Assembly: GCF_049116215.1 (NCBI RefSeq)
Contig: NZ_JAGDZB010000003.1
Span: 620,001 to 684,000, forward strand
Direction of reading: 5' to 3'
DNA length: 64,000 bases
DNA from: Shimia sp049116215
GTDB lineage: Bacteria; Pseudomonadota; Alphaproteobacteria; Rhodobacterales; Rhodobacteraceae
The notes beneath the pieces are model-generated. The model made no database searches and had not been told where the DNA came from. It saw only the letters and a program-made list of their open reading frames with translations. The position numbers and the translations under genes were made by a program. Below, piece by piece: positions 9,365 to 18,254 of the stretch; position 1 is the stretch's first letter; the number at the start of each line of letters is the position of its first letter.

Positions 9365-9440
9365 AAAAGCTTTGACCAGGCACTTTAGATCGTCGCTCGA
9401 GACTGTCGACGAACAGTCTGGATCAAATGGAGTTACACTT

Positions 9441-10475
9441 ATGTCCGTCAAACTGACTGCCTCTGCTCTGGCCATCGCGGCCGTTGCCGCCACTTCTGCC
9501 GCCGCGCGTGACCAAGTACAGGTCGCCGGTTCTTCCACCGTTTTGCCTTACGCCTCCATCGTGGCGGAAGCTTTCGGTGAAAACTTTGACTTCCCAACCC
9601 CGGTTGTTGAATCCGGTGGGTCGTCCGCAGGTCTGAAGCGCTTCTGCCAGGGTGTTGGCACCGAGCACACCGACGTGGCAAACGCGTCCCGCAAGATCCG
9701 TGAAAAAGAGATCAAGGCCTGCGCCGAAAACGGCGTGACCGACATCATCGAAGTCCGCATCGGTTATGATGGCATCGTGTTTGCTTCCCAGCTGAACGGC
9801 CCTGCTTACACCCAGTTCACTCAGTCCGACATCTTCAACGCGCTGGCCCCAAAGGTGATGGTAGACGGCAAACTGGTTGATAACCCACACAAGCAGTGGT
9901 CTGACTTCAACCCTGACCTGCCTTCTGAAGACATCTTGGCTTTCATCCCAGGCACCAAGCACGGCACCCGTGAAGTGTTTGAAGAAAAAGTTGTGGCCGC
10001 AGGCTGTGAAGCCACTGGCGCCTTCGAAGCGATGATGGCTGCTGGCATGTCTGAAGACGACGCAGAAGATGCATGTCTAGCAGTGATGTCTGACGGCCGC
10101 GCCGTGGACATCGATGGTGACTACACCGAAACCCTGGCCTCCATCGACGCCAACGCAAATGGCATCGGCGTGTTTGGTCTGGCGTTCTACGAAAACAACA
10201 CCGACAAGCTGAAAGTGGCGACCATGGCAGGCGTTGAGCCTTCCACCGAGACCATCTCCACCGGTGAATACCCTGTGTCCCGCCCACTGTTCTTCTACGT
10301 GAAGAAAGCGCACATCGGCGTGATCCCAGGCCTGAAAGAATACGCGGAGTTCTTCATCTCTGACGAAATCGCAGGTGGTGACGGCCCTCTGGCAGAGTAC
10401 GGTCTCGTGTCCGACCCAGCGCTGGTTGACACGCAGGAAGCTGTTGCAGCTGAAGCCGTCATGGGCGGCATGTAA
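9441..10475 (+). CDS. pstS: Phosphate ABC transporter substrate-binding protein PstS
   Basis: Periplasmic high-affinity phosphate-binding protein, 344 residues after correction of the start. A longer frame begins at 9336 with TTG, but that would lie inside the Pho boxes; ATG 9441 has GGAG eight bases upstream and opens a classic signal peptide (hydrophobic Ala-rich core, cleavage near AAA-RDQ). The mature protein has the phosphate-contact motifs AGSSTV and ESGGSSAG. It is the first pst gene, followed by hairpins before pstC, which probably gives it excess expression over the membrane parts. Confidence 0.96.
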   Translation: MSVKLTASALAIAAVAATSAAARDQVQVAGSSTVLPYASIVAEAFGENFDFPTPVVESGGSSAGLKRFCQGVGTEHTDVANASRKIREKEIKACAENGVTDIIEVRIGYDGIVFASQLNGPAYTQFTQSDIFNALAPKVMVDGKLVDNPHKQWSDFNPDLPSEDILAFIPGTKHGTREVFEEKVVAAGCEATGAFEAMMAAGMSEDDAEDACLAVMSDGRAVDIDGDYTETLASIDANANGIGVFGLAFYENNTDKLKVATMAGVEPSTETISTGEYPVSRPLFFYVKKAHIGVIPGLKEYAEFFISDEIAGGDGPLAEYGLVSDPALVDTQEAVAAEAVMGGM

Positions 10476-10497
10476 GCCAGTCAGGCTTTGAAACTTC

Positions 10498-10526
10498 GAA
10501 GAGGCGGCGCGTGTCGTCGCCTCTTC
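10498..10526 (+). terminator. Attenuating hairpin between pstS and pstC
   Basis: GAAGAGGCG (10498-10506) pairs perfectly with CGCCTCTTC (10518-10526). No long T-run follows, so it may stabilise the 3' end of a pstS mRNA or partly terminate, rather than fully stop transcription. Confidence 0.6.
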
Positions 10527-10536
10527 TCAACTTAGC

Positions 10537-10555
10537 AAGTCTTGAAACAAGACTT
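10537..10555 (+). promoter_or_regulatory. Second hairpin abutting the pstC ribosome binding site
   Basis: AAGTCTTG (10537-10544) and CAAGACTT (10548-10555) form a perfect eight-base stem with an AAA loop. The GGGGGA Shine-Dalgarno of pstC starts about two bases later, so the hairpin could tune pstC translation or protect the processed end. Confidence 0.5.
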
Positions 10556-10566
10556 TTGGGGGACCA

Positions 10567-12039
10567 ATGCCTCTTCTTTGGCTCTGTGTATCTGTGCTGG
10601 CGATTGCGGTCGTCGGCTTTGTTTTTGGGAGACAGCGCGCGTTGAGCAGTGCTGGTGGTGACATCCGATCACTGCATTCCCTGCCGAATTATTATGGCTG
10701 GAACGTGTTCATGAAAGTCACGGTTCCGGTTTTTGGTGTGGTGGCCTTGTGGCTGATTGCGCAGCCGATGGTGTTGCAGAGCAGCATTGCGGGCATGATC
10801 CCTGAGAGCGAGATCAAAGAAGGCTCCAACATGGGGCTGGTGATGGCAGAGGTGCGGCGTACCGCCAATGGCATTGAGAATGCCGTGGCGGCAGGTGTGA
10901 TGAGCGACGCGATGGCGCGGGATACCAATGCCGACAGTGCCGCTGTGACCCAACTGTTGAAAGACGCAGGCCAAGTAGTGACCAGCGAGGTTTCCCAATC
11001 GCTGCTGAACGCGGCGCAGGCCTTCCGATCGATGCATGCCACCGGCGCCTTGCTGATGAGCATTGTGGCACTTGGCGTCGCCCTTGCGGCGGCAGGTGTG
11101 GCCGCGATGCAGAGCAAGCCAGACTTTAAGGCGCGAAACGCGGTGGAGCGTGGCATTCTGATGCTGCTGATTGCGGCGGCCTCGGTGGCGATCCTGACCA
11201 CCATCGGAATTGTGCTGTCTCTGGTGTTCAACACCATCGAGTTTTTCCGGCTTTACCCAGCGCTGGACTTCTTCTTCTCGCCGGAATGGGCGCCCAGCTT
11301 TTCTGGACGTGGCGGATCTTCCAAGCTGGGCATTCTGCCGCTGCTGTGGGGTACGCTTTATATTTCGATCATCGCGCTGCTGGTGGCCGTGCCAATTGGC
11401 TTGTTTGCGGCGATCTATCTGTCGGAATACGCCACGCCGCGCATTCGCAGCATTGCCAAGCCGATGCTGGAGATCCTCGCGGGTATTCCGACCATCGTCT
11501 ACGGTCTGTTTGCTCTGCTAACGATCGGGCCGATGCTGGTATCGGTGTTTGGGCAGGACGGTCTGGGCTGGATGAGCGGTGGCCGGGCGGTGATGACCGC
11601 CGGGATCGCGATGGGCATCATGTTGATCCCCTTTGTGAGCTCGCTGTCTGATGACATCATCAACGCGGTGCCACAGGCGATGCGAGATGGTTCTTATGGC
11701 CTTGGCGCGACGCAGTCTGAAACCATCAAACAGGTGGTGATCCCAGCGGCCCTGCCGGGCATCGTGGGTGCGGTGCTCTTGGCGGCATCCCGCGCGATTG
11801 GGGAAACCATGATTGTGGTCATGGGGGCAGGGGCCGCGGCGCGGTTGTCGCTCAACCCGTTTGAAGCCATGACCACCGTGACCGCCAAAATCGTCTCGCA
11901 GTTGACCGGCGACAGTGACTTTGCCTCACCAGAGGCGCTGGTTGCCTTTGCCCTGGGCATCACCCTTTTTGTTTTGACCCTAGCCCTTAACGTGCTCGCG
12001 CTCTTCATTGTGCGCAAATATCGGGAGCAGTACGAATGA
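10567..12039 (+). CDS. pstC: Phosphate ABC transporter permease PstC
   Basis: Inner-membrane permease of the Pst system. The 490-residue protein is much longer than E. coli PstC (319) because it has an N-terminal extension with two or three hydrophobic helices and an extracytoplasmic segment of about 100 residues, typical of alphaproteobacterial PstC. The C-terminal half carries the ABC permease core and an EAA-like loop (SYGLGATQSETIKQVVIPAALPG region). GGGGGA precedes the ATG. It overlaps pstA by four bases. Confidence 0.94.
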   Translation: MPLLWLCVSVLAIAVVGFVFGRQRALSSAGGDIRSLHSLPNYYGWNVFMKVTVPVFGVVALWLIAQPMVLQSSIAGMIPESEIKEGSNMGLVMAEVRRTANGIENAVAAGVMSDAMARDTNADSAAVTQLLKDAGQVVTSEVSQSLLNAAQAFRSMHATGALLMSIVALGVALAAAGVAAMQSKPDFKARNAVERGILMLLIAAASVAILTTIGIVLSLVFNTIEFFRLYPALDFFFSPEWAPSFSGRGGSSKLGILPLLWGTLYISIIALLVAVPIGLFAAIYLSEYATPRIRSIAKPMLEILAGIPTIVYGLFALLTIGPMLVSVFGQDGLGWMSGGRAVMTAGIAMGIMLIPFVSSLSDDIINAVPQAMRDGSYGLGATQSETIKQVVIPAALPGIVGAVLLAASRAIGETMIVVMGAGAAARLSLNPFEAMTTVTAKIVSQLTGDSDFASPEALVAFALGITLFVLTLALNVLALFIVRKYREQYE

Positions 12040-13391
12040 CCGACGCAAGTCTTCCCAACGCAGGTGGCGCGCCCAAGTCTGGCTCGCTGCATGAAATCGA
12101 CGCGCGCACCAAGAAGCGCAACGCTGCTGAGAAACGCTTCCGCATGTATGGTGTGGCAGCGATTGCCACGGGCATCATTTTCTTGATCGTGCTGTTGTTT
12201 GCGATCCTGACCAACGGTCTGGGCGCGTTTCAGCAGACGTTTATCAACGTGCCGGTTTACTTGGACGAAGCGAAGCTCGACAAAAAGGGCAACCGCAACA
12301 TTGATGACATCAAGAAGGTCTCGACCTTTGGCTACAACCCGCTGATCCAAAAAGCGGTTTTGAAAGCGGTTGAGGGTGCGGGCATTGAAACGCCACTGAA
12401 GAAGTCCAAAGAAATGAAGGCGCTGATTTCGGCCTCTGCCGCGGCGCAAGTGCGTCAGGCCGTGATCGATAATCCGGCGCTGATTGGGCAGACTGTGGAA
12501 TTCCGCTTCCTCGCGTCCAGCCGGGTGGATGGCTACCTGAAAGGACGTGTGCACCGTGAGCATCTGGCGCGTGACAAGAATATCGATGCGGAGCATCTGG
12601 ATATTGTCGACGGGCTTAAAGAGATCGGCGTGGTGAAGAAAAGCTTCAACCCGGCGTTTATCTTTGGTGCGGATGCCTCTGAGAGCCGCGCAGAACAGGC
12701 CGGGATCGGTGTGTCGATGATTGGCTCGCTTTTCATGATGCTGGTGGTGCTTTTCTTGGCCTTGCCGATTGGTGTGGCTGCTTCGATCTACCTCGAGGAA
12801 TTTGCACCGAAGAACCGTTGGACCGACTTGATTGAGGTGAACATCTCCAATCTCGCTGCAGTGCCATCAATCGTGTTCGGTATCCTCGGTTTGGCGGTGT
12901 TCATCCAATTCATGCACTTGCCGCAATCTGCGCCTCTAGTGGGCGGGCTGGTGCTGACACTGATGACCTTGCCAACGATCATCATCTCGACCCGCGCGTC
13001 GCTCAAAGCCGTACCGCCGAGTATTCGCGATGCGGCGCTGGGGGTAGGGGCCTCCAAAATGCAGTCCGTGTTCCACCACGTGCTGCCGCTGGCCGCGCCA
13101 GGCATTCTGACCGGTACCATCATTGGATTGGCGCAAGCGCTGGGTGAAACTGCGCCGCTCTTGTTGATCGGCATGGTGGGCTATATCGCCTCAAACCCGC
13201 CCGGTGGCGTGGTCGAAGGCCTGATGTCGCCGAACTCCGCGATGCCAGCCCAGATTTACGAATGGGCCAAACGGGCCGACCCAGCCTACTACGAACGCGC
13301 CTGGGGCGGGATCATCATTCTCTTGATCTTCCTCATCACAATGAACACTCTTGCAGTACTCCTGCGCCGCCGGTTTGAACGCCGTTGGTAA
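12036..13391 (+). CDS. pstA: Phosphate ABC transporter permease PstA
   Basis: Second permease, 451 residues, with one N-terminal transmembrane helix (about 40-62), an extended soluble DUF3333-type region of roughly 150 residues, and then the permease domain with about five helices and an EAA loop (DAALGVGASKMQSVFHHVLPLAAPG region). The extension parallels that in PstC and is usual in this group. ATGA overlap with pstC indicates coupling. pstB begins 16 bases after the stop. Confidence 0.94.
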   Translation: MTDASLPNAGGAPKSGSLHEIDARTKKRNAAEKRFRMYGVAAIATGIIFLIVLLFAILTNGLGAFQQTFINVPVYLDEAKLDKKGNRNIDDIKKVSTFGYNPLIQKAVLKAVEGAGIETPLKKSKEMKALISASAAAQVRQAVIDNPALIGQTVEFRFLASSRVDGYLKGRVHREHLARDKNIDAEHLDIVDGLKEIGVVKKSFNPAFIFGADASESRAEQAGIGVSMIGSLFMMLVVLFLALPIGVAASIYLEEFAPKNRWTDLIEVNISNLAAVPSIVFGILGLAVFIQFMHLPQSAPLVGGLVLTLMTLPTIIISTRASLKAVPPSIRDAALGVGASKMQSVFHHVLPLAAPGILTGTIIGLAQALGETAPLLLIGMVGYIASNPPGGVVEGLMSPNSAMPAQIYEWAKRADPAYYERAWGGIIILLIFLITMNTLAVLLRRRFERRW

Positions 13392-13407
13392 GCGAAGGAA
13401 CTCTCTC

Positions 13408-14205
13408 ATGTATGACACTGAAAAACTGGGGACCGACGTGAACCAGAACGACACCAAAATCTCCGCCCGCAATGTGCAGGTTTATTATGGCGACACCCAC
13501 GCGATCAAAGATGTGAACGTGAATATCGAAGCCAAATCCGTAACCGCCTTCATTGGCCCGTCCGGTTGCGGAAAGTCAACTTTCCTGCGTTGTATCAACC
13601 GGATGAACGACACAATTGATGTGTGTCGCGTCGAAGGTGATATCAAAATCGATGGCGAGGATATCTACGACAAACGCGTCGATCCGGTACAACTCCGCGC
13701 CAAAGTGGGCATGGTGTTTCAGAAGCCAAACCCATTTCCGAAGTCGATTTACGACAACATCGCCTACGGGCCACGTATCCATGGTTTGGCAAAGAACAAA
13801 GCCGAGCTCGACGAAATCGTTGAGAAATCCCTGCGCCGTGGGGCGATCTGGAACGAAGTGAAAGACCGTTTGCACGCGCCAGGAACCGGCCTGTCTGGAG
13901 GTCAACAGCAGCGTCTGTGCATCGCGCGCGCCGTGGCAACCGAGCCGGAAGTGCTGTTGATGGATGAGCCTTGTTCCGCACTGGACCCAATTGCCACAGC
14001 TCAAGTCGAAGAACTCATCGACGAGCTGCGCGACCAGTTTTCTGTGGTGATTGTGACCCACTCAATGCAGCAGGCGGCCCGTGTAAGCCAAAAGACAGCC
14101 TTCTTCCACCTCGGCAATTTGGTGGAATACGGCGACACTTCCCAGATTTTCACAACCCCCAAAGATGAACGCACTGAAAGCTACATCACTGGCCGGATCG
14201 GCTAA
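13408..14205 (+). CDS. pstB: Phosphate ABC transporter ATP-binding protein PstB
   Basis: ATPase that powers phosphate import. Walker A GPSGCGKST, signature LSGGQQQRL, and Walker B VLLMDEP are all intact; CSALDP and a switch histidine (VTHS) follow. I start at ATG 13408 (265 residues), with GAAGGAA seven bases upstream; the longer frame from 13351 would overlap pstA by 41 bases. The length is normal for PstB. Confidence 0.96.
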   Translation: MYDTEKLGTDVNQNDTKISARNVQVYYGDTHAIKDVNVNIEAKSVTAFIGPSGCGKSTFLRCINRMNDTIDVCRVEGDIKIDGEDIYDKRVDPVQLRAKVGMVFQKPNPFPKSIYDNIAYGPRIHGLAKNKAELDEIVEKSLRRGAIWNEVKDRLHAPGTGLSGGQQQRLCIARAVATEPEVLLMDEPCSALDPIATAQVEELIDELRDQFSVVIVTHSMQQAARVSQKTAFFHLGNLVEYGDTSQIFTTPKDERTESYITGRIG

Positions 14206-14216
14206 GGAGAGAGACC

Positions 14217-14912
14217 ATGAACGACCAACATATTGTGTCCGCCTTTGACCGCGATCTGGAAGGCATTCAGGCCCATGTGATGAAAATGGGTGGGCTTGTC
14301 GAAGCCGCGATTGGCGAGGCAGCCAACGCAATGGTGGCTCGGGATCAAGAACTTGCGGAGCAGGTGAGGGCGGCTGACAAAGCCATCGATGGGCTGGAAG
14401 AATTGATCAACGAACGTTGCGCCAATTTGATTGCGTTGCGGGCACCTGCAGCAGTGGATTTGCGGGTGGTGCTGTCGGTGATGAAGATTGCCGGCAACCT
14501 GGAACGCATTGGCGACTATGCAAAAAACATGGCCAAGCGGACCTCTGTTTTGGTGCATATGGAGCAGGTTGAAGGCGCGCATGCGTCGCTCAAACGCATG
14601 GCCCATGAAGTTCAGCTGATGCTGAAAGATGTGCTAGACGCCTTTATTCAGCGCGACGTGGATTTGGCGCGGGATGTGCTGGAACGGGATGAAAGCGTGG
14701 ATCAGATGTACAACGCCTTGTTTCGCGAATTCCTGACCTTCATGATGGAAGATCCACGCTACATAACGCCCTGTATGCACTTGCATTTTATGGCGAAAAA
14801 CACCGAGCGCATGGGCGACCATGTCACTGCGATTGCCGAGCAGGTGGTCTATCTGGTGACCGGCAGCATGCCGGAAGACGCCCGTCCAAAAGCCACACGG
14901 CTCGATGCCTAA
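14217..14912 (+). CDS. phoU: Phosphate signalling regulator PhoU
   Basis: A 231-residue all-helical protein with two PhoU three-helix repeats, each carrying the metal-binding acidic pattern (E/D-x3-D near 25-70 and 130-175). It links PstB activity to PhoR, repressing the regulon in high phosphate. AAGGAGAG lies just before the ATG. It sits between pstB and phoB. Confidence 0.95.
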   Translation: MNDQHIVSAFDRDLEGIQAHVMKMGGLVEAAIGEAANAMVARDQELAEQVRAADKAIDGLEELINERCANLIALRAPAAVDLRVVLSVMKIAGNLERIGDYAKNMAKRTSVLVHMEQVEGAHASLKRMAHEVQLMLKDVLDAFIQRDVDLARDVLERDESVDQMYNALFREFLTFMMEDPRYITPCMHLHFMAKNTERMGDHVTAIAEQVVYLVTGSMPEDARPKATRLDA

Positions 14913-14936
14913 CACACCCTTTAGAGGATAAAGACG

Positions 14937-15626
14937 ATGGCAAAAGATCATCCCACCGTTCTCGTCGTTGAAGACGAACCTGCACAGCGCGAGGTTCTCA
15001 GCTACAATTTACAGGCCGAAGGCTTTGATGTGGAATCCGCCGCAGACGGCGACACCGCTCTGATGATGATTCAGGAGGTCCAACCGGACATCATTGTGCT
15101 GGACTGGATGCTACCCGGAACATCCGGCATCGAGATCTGTCGACGCCTAAAAACCCGAACTGAAACCCGCAGCATTCCGGTAATCATGTTATCGGCAAGG
15201 TCCGAGGAAGTGGACCGTGTGCGTGGCCTGGAAACCGGCGCGGACGATTATGTGGTCAAGCCATATTCCGTGATGGAGCTGATGGCACGGGTACGAAACC
15301 AACTGCGTCGTGTGCGGCCATCCTCCGTTGGGCAAACTCTCTCATATGAGGACATTATCCTCGACGCTGAAACCCATCGCGTGACCCGCAACGAAGAGGC
15401 GTTGCGGTTGGGCCCAACAGAGTTCCGTTTGCTGGCGACCTTCATGGAGAAGCCAGGCCGTGTTTGGAGCCGGGAGCAACTGCTGGATCGGGTGTGGGGT
15501 CGGGACATCTACGTCGATAGCCGAACCGTTGATGTTCACATTGGGCGTTTGCGCAAAGCATTGTGTGTGCATGGTGGCGAAGATCCATTGCGGACAGTGC
15601 GCGGCGCAGGCTATGCGCTGGGGTGA
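14937..15626 (+). CDS. phoB: Phosphate regulon response regulator PhoB
   Basis: OmpR-class response regulator, 229 residues. The receiver domain holds the acidic pocket EDE and the phospho-acceptor Asp in VLDWMLPG (about residue 54), with K at about 105 (VVKPYS). The C-terminal winged helix has RLGPTEFRLL and SRTVDVHIGRLRKAL. It binds Pho boxes such as those at 8129 and 9336. It ends the operon; a GC-rich hairpin without a T-run follows at 15716. Confidence 0.95.
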   Translation: MAKDHPTVLVVEDEPAQREVLSYNLQAEGFDVESAADGDTALMMIQEVQPDIIVLDWMLPGTSGIEICRRLKTRTETRSIPVIMLSARSEEVDRVRGLETGADDYVVKPYSVMELMARVRNQLRRVRPSSVGQTLSYEDIILDAETHRVTRNEEALRLGPTEFRLLATFMEKPGRVWSREQLLDRVWGRDIYVDSRTVDVHIGRLRKALCVHGGEDPLRTVRGAGYALG

Positions 15627-16105
15627 TTGTTCCTTATGTGAAAGTTGCTGTGCAACCCCTTAAGAAAGCAGCTCTATTTGCACGACGGTGGTCATGTAAC
15701 CCGTTCAAAACTTTGGGCGTGCGATTTACCTTTTGCACGCCTCAATGCGGATATCAATAAGACGCATAATATGTATTATGTTGCTTTTTATTGTCTGATC
15801 ATCGACTTTAGTCGCATACAGAACAGCCAGGACGAGATACAGGAAGCCACTCTGAACGTCCGCTTAAAATTCCAAAAAACATAGTAATTTAGACTATTTG
15901 GACCCTTCAAATCAGGTGTGTTTGCCAAATTCCTACCGGATAAAGACAACGCTTACGACTATAGACATCTCACACGTGTTTAAGCTAACCTCTTGGTCAA
16001 GTTCATGGGGATGAGCTGTGCGTTAGGAAACCCCAAAACGAGTATTGTTCTAGATCTGTCTCCGCTTGCTGAGCAGCTCTGTGTTATGTGTATAAGAAGG
16101 TCAAA
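15627..16105. other. AT-rich intergenic region between phoB and the luxR gene
   Basis: No credible gene. It holds a perfect seven-base hairpin GGCGTGC/GCACGCC (15716-15741), a possible weak phoB terminator, and the inverted repeat CATAATA-TG-TATTATG (15765-15780). The sequence GACGCATAATA just at 15761 recurs at the end of the luxR gene (16869). It is clearly richer in A+T than its surroundings. Confidence 0.6.
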
Positions 16106-16870
16106 ATGAACGACACGATCGACTACATCGAAGAAGTGATGAACCAAACAAGTCTTGAGGCGCTTTGGGAATTGCACTGTGCCAAGCTCGAAACCTTTGG
16201 CTTTGATAAGATCATTTACGGATACACAAACTACCGCAGTGGCATGTCTCTTGGCGATGTGGCGGATTTCTTCATTCTGTCGACCTACGAGCGCGCGTAC
16301 CTAGATCAGTTTATTGGCGGCGGTCTCTATTTCAACGGCCCTATGATGAAGTGGACTTTGGAAAATACTGGAGCTCAAAGCTGGCGATTGGCGCGGGAAG
16401 CTTATGATGCGGACCAGCTGACAGAAAAGCAGCGTGAGGTTTTTGAGTTCAACCAAGACTATGGATTGGAGGCCGGCTACACGGTCAGCTTCCCCACAGT
16501 GTCCTCGCGCACCAAGGGTGCAATCTCGTTAGGTGCTCGGACAGGCGTGACACAGGAAGCCCTTGATGCGCTTTGGGAAAAACGGGGACGCGAACTTACA
16601 TTGATCAACAATGTTGCACATTTGAAGATCCAGTCCCTGCCCTACAAAAACCCTGAGCGGGAGCTGACCAGACGCCAGAGAGAGGTCTTGGAATGGGTCG
16701 GAGACGGAAAAACCATCCAGGATATTGCGCTACTGATTGGCCGAACCCCAGCCACAGTTGAAAAACATTTGCGTCTGGCACGGGACGCGATGGATGTTGA
16801 GACAACGGCGCAAGCGCTGCTCAAGGCGTCCTTCCTCAAGCAAATTTACTTGCTCGAAGCGCACAACTGA
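16106..16870 (+). CDS. Solo LuxR-family regulator with autoinducer-binding domain
   Basis: A 254-residue protein: N-terminal autoinducer-binding domain (about 10-160) and C-terminal GerE-type helix-turn-helix (about 187-241, with LTRRQREVLEW and TPATVEKHL). ATG 16106 is preferred because AGAAGG lies five bases upstream. No luxI-type synthase lies in the window, so it is a solo receptor. At the position where TraR-type proteins have the ligand-contacting Asp-Pro, this protein reads FNGP (76-79), so acyl-homoserine lactone binding is doubtful or altered. The downstream W (SW at 92-93) is kept. Its targets are not identifiable here. Confidence 0.85.
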   Translation: MNDTIDYIEEVMNQTSLEALWELHCAKLETFGFDKIIYGYTNYRSGMSLGDVADFFILSTYERAYLDQFIGGGLYFNGPMMKWTLENTGAQSWRLAREAYDADQLTEKQREVFEFNQDYGLEAGYTVSFPTVSSRTKGAISLGARTGVTQEALDALWEKRGRELTLINNVAHLKIQSLPYKNPERELTRRQREVLEWVGDGKTIQDIALLIGRTPATVEKHLRLARDAMDVETTAQALLKASFLKQIYLLEAHN

Positions 16871-16885
16871 CGCATAATAGCGTCA
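16868..16885. repeat. Palindrome overlapping the luxR stop codon
   Basis: TGACGC-ATAATA-GCGTCA, a perfect six-base inverted repeat whose first three bases are the TGA stop. No T-run follows. It shares GACGCATAATA with 15761-15771, before the gene. Confidence 0.6.
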
Positions 16886-17113
16886 CTAGTATGGTAATCC
16901 TGACTTGTTGGTTAAGTGTCAGAATGTCAAAATGACATCGTTCCGTGAGTGGTGGCTTTGGCCTTTGGAACATATCGACTGTGACCTTCGCAATATCGAA
17001 GCTCTCAAGGTCGACCGGTAATCAACCCGGTGTCGGTGATCGGTTTATTTCGGCCGGGATCTGACATTTTCGGTGGTCTCCCCATCCCCATGTTTTGGAG
17101 ACCGGAGAAAAGG
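16886..17113 (+). other. Non-coding stretch; candidate small RNA before a strong terminator
   Basis: No convincing reading frame. It contains the inverted repeat ATGTCA-AAA-TGACAT (16924-16938) and the hairpin GGTCTCC/GGAGACC (17075-17103) immediately before a strong terminator at 17114. Because the luxR gene ends about 230 bases earlier, the terminator may belong to an independent short transcript starting in this stretch. I do not recognise an RNA family; it does not match the SRP RNA core. Confidence 0.3.
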
Positions 17114-17148
17114 AACGGCGTCATCTCCTGATGACGCCGTTTTCTTTT
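17114..17148 (+). terminator. Strong rho-independent terminator
   Basis: AACGGCGTCAT (17114-17124) and ATGACGCCGTT (17131-17141) form a perfect 11-base stem with a six-base loop, followed by TTCTTTT. It points rightward. Confidence 0.85.
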
Positions 17149-17249
17149 GCATTATCAATCGCCTAGTTGGTTGAAAAAAGAGATTATATGATCGTCCTGT
17201 CGCGTCCCTAACTTTTTGCGACTGCCTAGTGACCCCCTACCCAAGCGCA

Positions 17250-17282
17250 ACAAAAAAGGCCGCCCCAAACTGGAGCGACCTT
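17250..17282 (-). terminator. Terminator of the rpsB-tsf operon
   Basis: On the minus strand AAGGTCGCTCC pairs with GGGGCGGCCTT (with G-U pairs), followed by a run of six T. It lies about 25 bases beyond the tsf stop. Confidence 0.8.
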
Positions 17283-17305
17283 CTTAAGAACTTGTGCAGG
17301 TGGGC

Positions 17306-18181
17306 TTAACCCTGAGCGGCTTTGGCCACTTCTGCTGCGAAGTCTTCTTCTTTCTTCTCGATGCCTTCGCCCACTTCCATGCGGACGTAGCCAACGATTT
17401 CGGCACCAGCTTCTTTGGCAGCCGCGGCTACGGTCAGGTCTGGGTTGATCACGAAGTTCTGGCCCAGCAAGGTGACTTCGGCCATGAATTTCTTCATGCG
17501 ACCAACGATCATCTTCTCGATCACCTGCTCCGGCTTGCCGGATTCACGTGCGATTTCGATCTGAACGTTTTTCTCTTTTTCAACAACCGCTGGGTCCAGG
17601 TCATCTTCGCCCAGAGCCTGTGGGTTAGCCGCTGCGATGTGCATGGCAACCTGCTTGCCAAATGCTTCGTCGCCGCCTTTCAGCGCCACGAGAACACCGA
17701 TTTTGCCCATGCCGTCGGTTGCTGGGTTGTGCACGTAGGAGGTCACAACGTCACCTTCAACGGACGCCATGCGACGTACGGACATGTTTTCACCGATGGT
17801 GGCAACGGCTTCAGTCACGGTTTCTTCAACGGACTTGCCGCCCAGATCCGCAGCTTTCAGCGCGTCTACGTCAGAAACGTTCACCGCGGCACCAGCAATG
17901 GAAGATACCATCGCCTGGAAGTCAGCGTTTTTGCCAACAAAGTCGGTTTCGGAGTTCACCTCAACGGCAACACCTTTGCCACCTTCAACTTTTACGGCCA
18001 CCAGACCTTCGGCTGCGGTACGGCCAGATTTCTTTGCCGCTTTCGCCAGACCTTTGGTGCGCAGCCAATCGATTGCTGCTTCCTGATCGCCGTTGGTTTC
18101 GGTCAACGCTTTTTTCGCGTCCATCATGCCTGCGCCGGTCATCTCGCGCAGTTCTTTAACCATTGCTGCTGTGATCGCCAT
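17306..18181 (-). CDS. tsf: Elongation factor Ts
   Basis: Guanine-nucleotide exchange factor for EF-Tu, 291 residues. The N-terminal UBA-like part has VKELREMTGAGMMDAKKAL, followed by the TDFVGKN motif (within VNSETDFVGKNADF) that contacts EF-Tu. GAGGAG precedes the ATG. It follows rpsB with a 73-base gap, the near-universal rpsB-tsf order, and ends in a clear terminator. Confidence 0.97.
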   Translation of the reverse strand: MAITAAMVKELREMTGAGMMDAKKALTETNGDQEAAIDWLRTKGLAKAAKKSGRTAAEGLVAVKVEGGKGVAVEVNSETDFVGKNADFQAMVSSIAGAAVNVSDVDALKAADLGGKSVEETVTEAVATIGENMSVRRMASVEGDVVTSYVHNPATDGMGKIGVLVALKGGDEAFGKQVAMHIAAANPQALGEDDLDPAVVEKEKNVQIEIARESGKPEQVIEKMIVGRMKKFMAEVTLLGQNFVINPDLTVAAAAKEAGAEIVGYVRMEVGEGIEKKEEDFAAEVAKAAQG

Positions 18182-18254
18182 CTTTGGCTCTCCTCGTCAG
18201 AATTGGGAATGTCGGGGGCGGGTTTACCCTGCCCCCATGTCAAATGTGTAACGC

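Noticed and set aside
9336..9440. Extended start for PstS (TTG 9336)
   Set aside because: It would begin exactly within the Pho boxes and precede the signal peptide by 35 residues; ATG 9441 has a good Shine-Dalgarno.
16886..17148. 6S RNA or SRP RNA
   Set aside because: No long central bubble helix or SRP tetraloop core could be recognised; left as an unassigned candidate.
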